A DNA stretch of 33,851 nt, from contig CANQJJ010000018.1 in NCBI GenBank assembly GCA_947624215.1, forward strand, positions 1 to 33,851, written 5' to 3'. This stretch comes from an uncultured Clostridia bacterium (GTDB taxonomy: Bacteria; Bacillota; Clostridia; Christensenellales; Borkfalkiaceae). The notes beneath the pieces are model-generated. The model did no database searches. It worked only from the letters and a program-made list of their open reading frames with translations, and was not told where the DNA came from. The position numbers and the translations under genes were made by a program. This document shows positions 31,974 through 33,851 of the stretch, piece after piece; position 1 is the stretch's first letter; the number at the start of each line of letters is the position of its first letter.

Positions 31974-33683
31974 ATGGAGAAGTATCAAGAGTTGTATGAG
32001 CGCTGGCTGGGGGATCCCCGCCTTGCAGAGGCAGACAGGGAGGAACTCAGAGCCATTGCGGGCGACGAGAAGGAGAAGGAATACCGCTTCGGCGGGGAGC
32101 TCGAATTCGGTACGGCCGGCATGCGCGGCATCATCGGGTGCGGCGTCAACATGATGAACGTCTACACCGTCCGCCGTGCCACGCAGGGGCTCTCGGAGTA
32201 CATCAAGACGCTCGGGCAGGAGGCGGCGGAGCGCGGCGTGGTGATCTCCTACGACACGCGCAAGAATTCCCGCCTGTTTGCGGAGGCGGCGGCGGGTGTG
32301 CTCGCAAAGAACGGCATCCGCGCCCTGCTCTTCACCCGCGTGCACCCCGTGCCCATGCTCTCCTATGCCGTGAGGCACCTCGGCGCGATCGCGGGCATCA
32401 TGATCACCGCCTCGCACAATCCCAAGGAATACAACGGCTACAAGGTCTACGGCGAAGACGGGGCGCAGATGTCTCCCGAGGCCACGGCCGTCGTCGTCGG
32501 CTTCATCGGAAAGATCGGCGACTATCTCTCCGTCACGGGGGTGGAGGGGAGCCCGCTCGTGACGCCCGTCCCCGCGAGCGTGGATGACGATTACATCGCC
32601 GAGCTCGAAAAGCTCACCCTCTCCGAGGGGGCGGTGAAGGCGTGCGGCAAAGACTTAAAGCTCGTCTACACGCCCGTGCACGGCTCGGGATACGTCCCCG
32701 TCATGCGCATTCTCGAAAGGCTCGGGATCCATGTCCACGTCGTCGAGGAGCAGACCACGGAGGACCCCGCCTTCTCGACGGTGGCCGTGCCCAATCCCGA
32801 GTTCAAGGAGACGCTCTCCATGGGCATTGCGCTCGCGGATCGCATCCATGCCGACGTCGTGTTCGGCACCGACCCCGATTCCGACCGTCTCGGCGTGGCC
32901 GTAAAGGATGAGAAAGGGGAGTTCCACGCGCTCTCGGGCAACCAAGTGGGCATCTTGCTCCTCGATTACATCCTCACCCGTCTCAAGGAGGAAGACGCCC
33001 TGCCCGCCAACGCGGCCGTGGTCAAGTCCTTCGTCACGACGGGGATGGCCAAACTCATCTGCGACGATTTCGGGGTGGCGCTCTTTGAGACGCCCGTCGG
33101 GTTCAAGTTCATCGGCGAGAAGATCAAGCTGTGGGAAGCGGACGGCTCGCACACCTTCGTCTTCGGCTTTGAGGAGAGCTGCGGCTACTTACGGGGCACC
33201 CATGCCCGCGATAAGGACGCAGTTGTCGCCTCCATGCTGTGCGCCGAGATGGTCTGCTACTATACCTACATCGGCAAGACGGTGTATGAGAGATTGCAGG
33301 AGATCTACCAAAAATACGGCTATGTGCTGGATAGGAACGTCTCCATCCAATACGCGGGCCTCAATGCGATGAAGGAGATGAACGCCGTGGTGGACGGGTT
33401 GAAGACGCGCACCGTGACCGCGTTCGGGCCCTTCAAGGTGGCGGCCATGCGCGACTACTCGGCCTCCGTGCGCACGCTCGCAGACGGCACCAAGGAGACG
33501 CTCGACATCCCCAAGTGCAATTGCGTCTACTATGAGCTTGAAGGCGGCGGATTTATCTGCGTGCGGCCCTCGGGCACCGAGCCCAAGCTCAAGATCTACT
33601 ACTCGGTGAAGGCCTCCGACGAGCACTTTGCCGAAGCCGCTCTCTTCCTCATCCAAAAGGACGTGGAGAAGCTGCTTTCGTAA
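31974..33683 (+). CDS. pgcA: Phosphoglucomutase / phospho-sugar mutase
   Basis: 569-aa alpha-D-phosphohexomutase, the length of the Bacillus PgcA type, which interconverts glucose-6-phosphate and glucose-1-phosphate; phosphomannomutase activity is common in the family. Four signature sites: FGTAGMRG near the N-terminus; the catalytic phosphoserine in ITASHNPKEYNGYK; the magnesium loop GTDPDSDRLG; the sugar-binding loop GFEESCGY; and the phosphate-binding RPSGTEPK near the C-terminus. AGGGAGGG (31961-31968) precedes the ATG. Glucose-1-phosphate leads to UDP-glucose and envelope polysaccharide or glycolipid synthesis, which fits the envelope-related neighbours. No promoter was seen in the 125 bases upstream, which hold a one-mismatch dispersed motif (31888-31898). 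Exact sugar preference cannot be read from sequence. Confidence 0.94.
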   Translation: MEKYQELYERWLGDPRLAEADREELRAIAGDEKEKEYRFGGELEFGTAGMRGIIGCGVNMMNVYTVRRATQGLSEYIKTLGQEAAERGVVISYDTRKNSRLFAEAAAGVLAKNGIRALLFTRVHPVPMLSYAVRHLGAIAGIMITASHNPKEYNGYKVYGEDGAQMSPEATAVVVGFIGKIGDYLSVTGVEGSPLVTPVPASVDDDYIAELEKLTLSEGAVKACGKDLKLVYTPVHGSGYVPVMRILERLGIHVHVVEEQTTEDPAFSTVAVPNPEFKETLSMGIALADRIHADVVFGTDPDSDRLGVAVKDEKGEFHALSGNQVGILLLDYILTRLKEEDALPANAAVVKSFVTTGMAKLICDDFGVALFETPVGFKFIGEKIKLWEADGSHTFVFGFEESCGYLRGTHARDKDAVVASMLCAEMVCYYTYIGKTVYERLQEIYQKYGYVLDRNVSIQYAGLNAMKEMNAVVDGLKTRTVTAFGPFKVAAMRDYSASVRTLADGTKETLDIPKCNCVYYELEGGGFICVRPSGTEPKLKIYYSVKASDEHFAEAALFLIQKDVEKLLS

Positions 33684-33694
33684 GGCCCGGCTTG

Positions 33695-33835
33695 CCGTCA
33701 TCCCGAACCCGCGTAGCGGGTGAGCGGATCCCCTTATATGGAGTCCGCGTTGTGGTAAATGCGTCATCCTGAGGCGGAATGTTGATACGAAGTCCGACGC
33801 GGCTGTCCCCGAAGGATCCCGAAGAACGAAGTCCG
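33695..33835. repeat. Interspersed GTCATCCTGAG-type repeats after pgcA
   Basis: GTCATCCCGAACCCGCGTAG (from 33699), ending GCGGATCC, and a second GTCATCCTGAGGCGGAATG (from 33762) with GAAGGATCC at about 33811. These are diverged members of the same short-repeat class as R1. No gene is visible to the window end. Confidence 0.6.
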
Positions 33836-33851
33836 ATTATCGTTTACACGG

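Overview
The window looks like a chromosomal segment of a fairly GC-rich, Gram-positive-type bacterium, probably a gut-associated member of the Clostridia (Bacillota). The evidence is strong Shine-Dalgarno sites, consensus sigma-A promoters that all have 17-bp spacers, a Bacillota-type RpoB/RpoC pair, an RqcP (YabO) homologue, a PgcA-type phosphoglucomutase, and huge Ig/InlB-like surface proteins. The taxonomic call is inference; no rRNA gene is present.

Layout. 1-1531: a tight operon of dut, a HicB-like orphan and trmB. 1581-4437: a consensus promoter, a family 8 glycosyltransferase whose start codon sits almost on the transcription start, then an ABC-2 exporter (ATPase and permease), closed by a perfect-stem terminator. 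4469-7578 (minus strand): rqcP, then a repeat-filled gap, then a fused ispDF and radA. 7628-15871: rpoB and rpoC, detached from the ribosomal-protein genes that usually precede them, with a promoter that faces and overlaps the rqcP promoter, and a UUCG-loop terminator. 15949-18778: a self-operated TetR regulator and a second ABC-2 exporter whose ATPase and permease genes are separated by two repeat elements. 18782-29946: two giant single-pass surface proteins (1323 and 2207 aa), each with its own promoter and terminator and each ending in a long cytoplasmic acidic tail; the second also carries a compact cytoplasmic domain. 30020-31848: two polytopic membrane proteins. 31974-33683: pgcA, followed by dispersed-repeat sequence.

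How they work together. The window mixes housekeeping functions (nucleotide-pool sanitation, tRNA modification, isoprenoid precursors, DNA repair, ribosome quality control, transcription) with an envelope block (two exporters, giant surface proteins, membrane partners, a sugar-phosphate mutase that feeds envelope sugars).

The most unusual signal is not a gene. An 11-base word, TACCATGTCCG, usually extended to GGTACCATGTCCGCG, occurs exactly nine times (about 0.016 expected by chance in random sequence). Eight copies are on the plus strand. They lie in three different reading-frame registers and also between genes. This looks like a polar, genome-scale DNA signal. Other highlights are the RpoB acidic tail with four GDLF-like motifs, a large insertion in RpoB, the face-to-face rqcP/rpoB promoters, and the surface proteins that link ectodomains to cytoplasmic domains.
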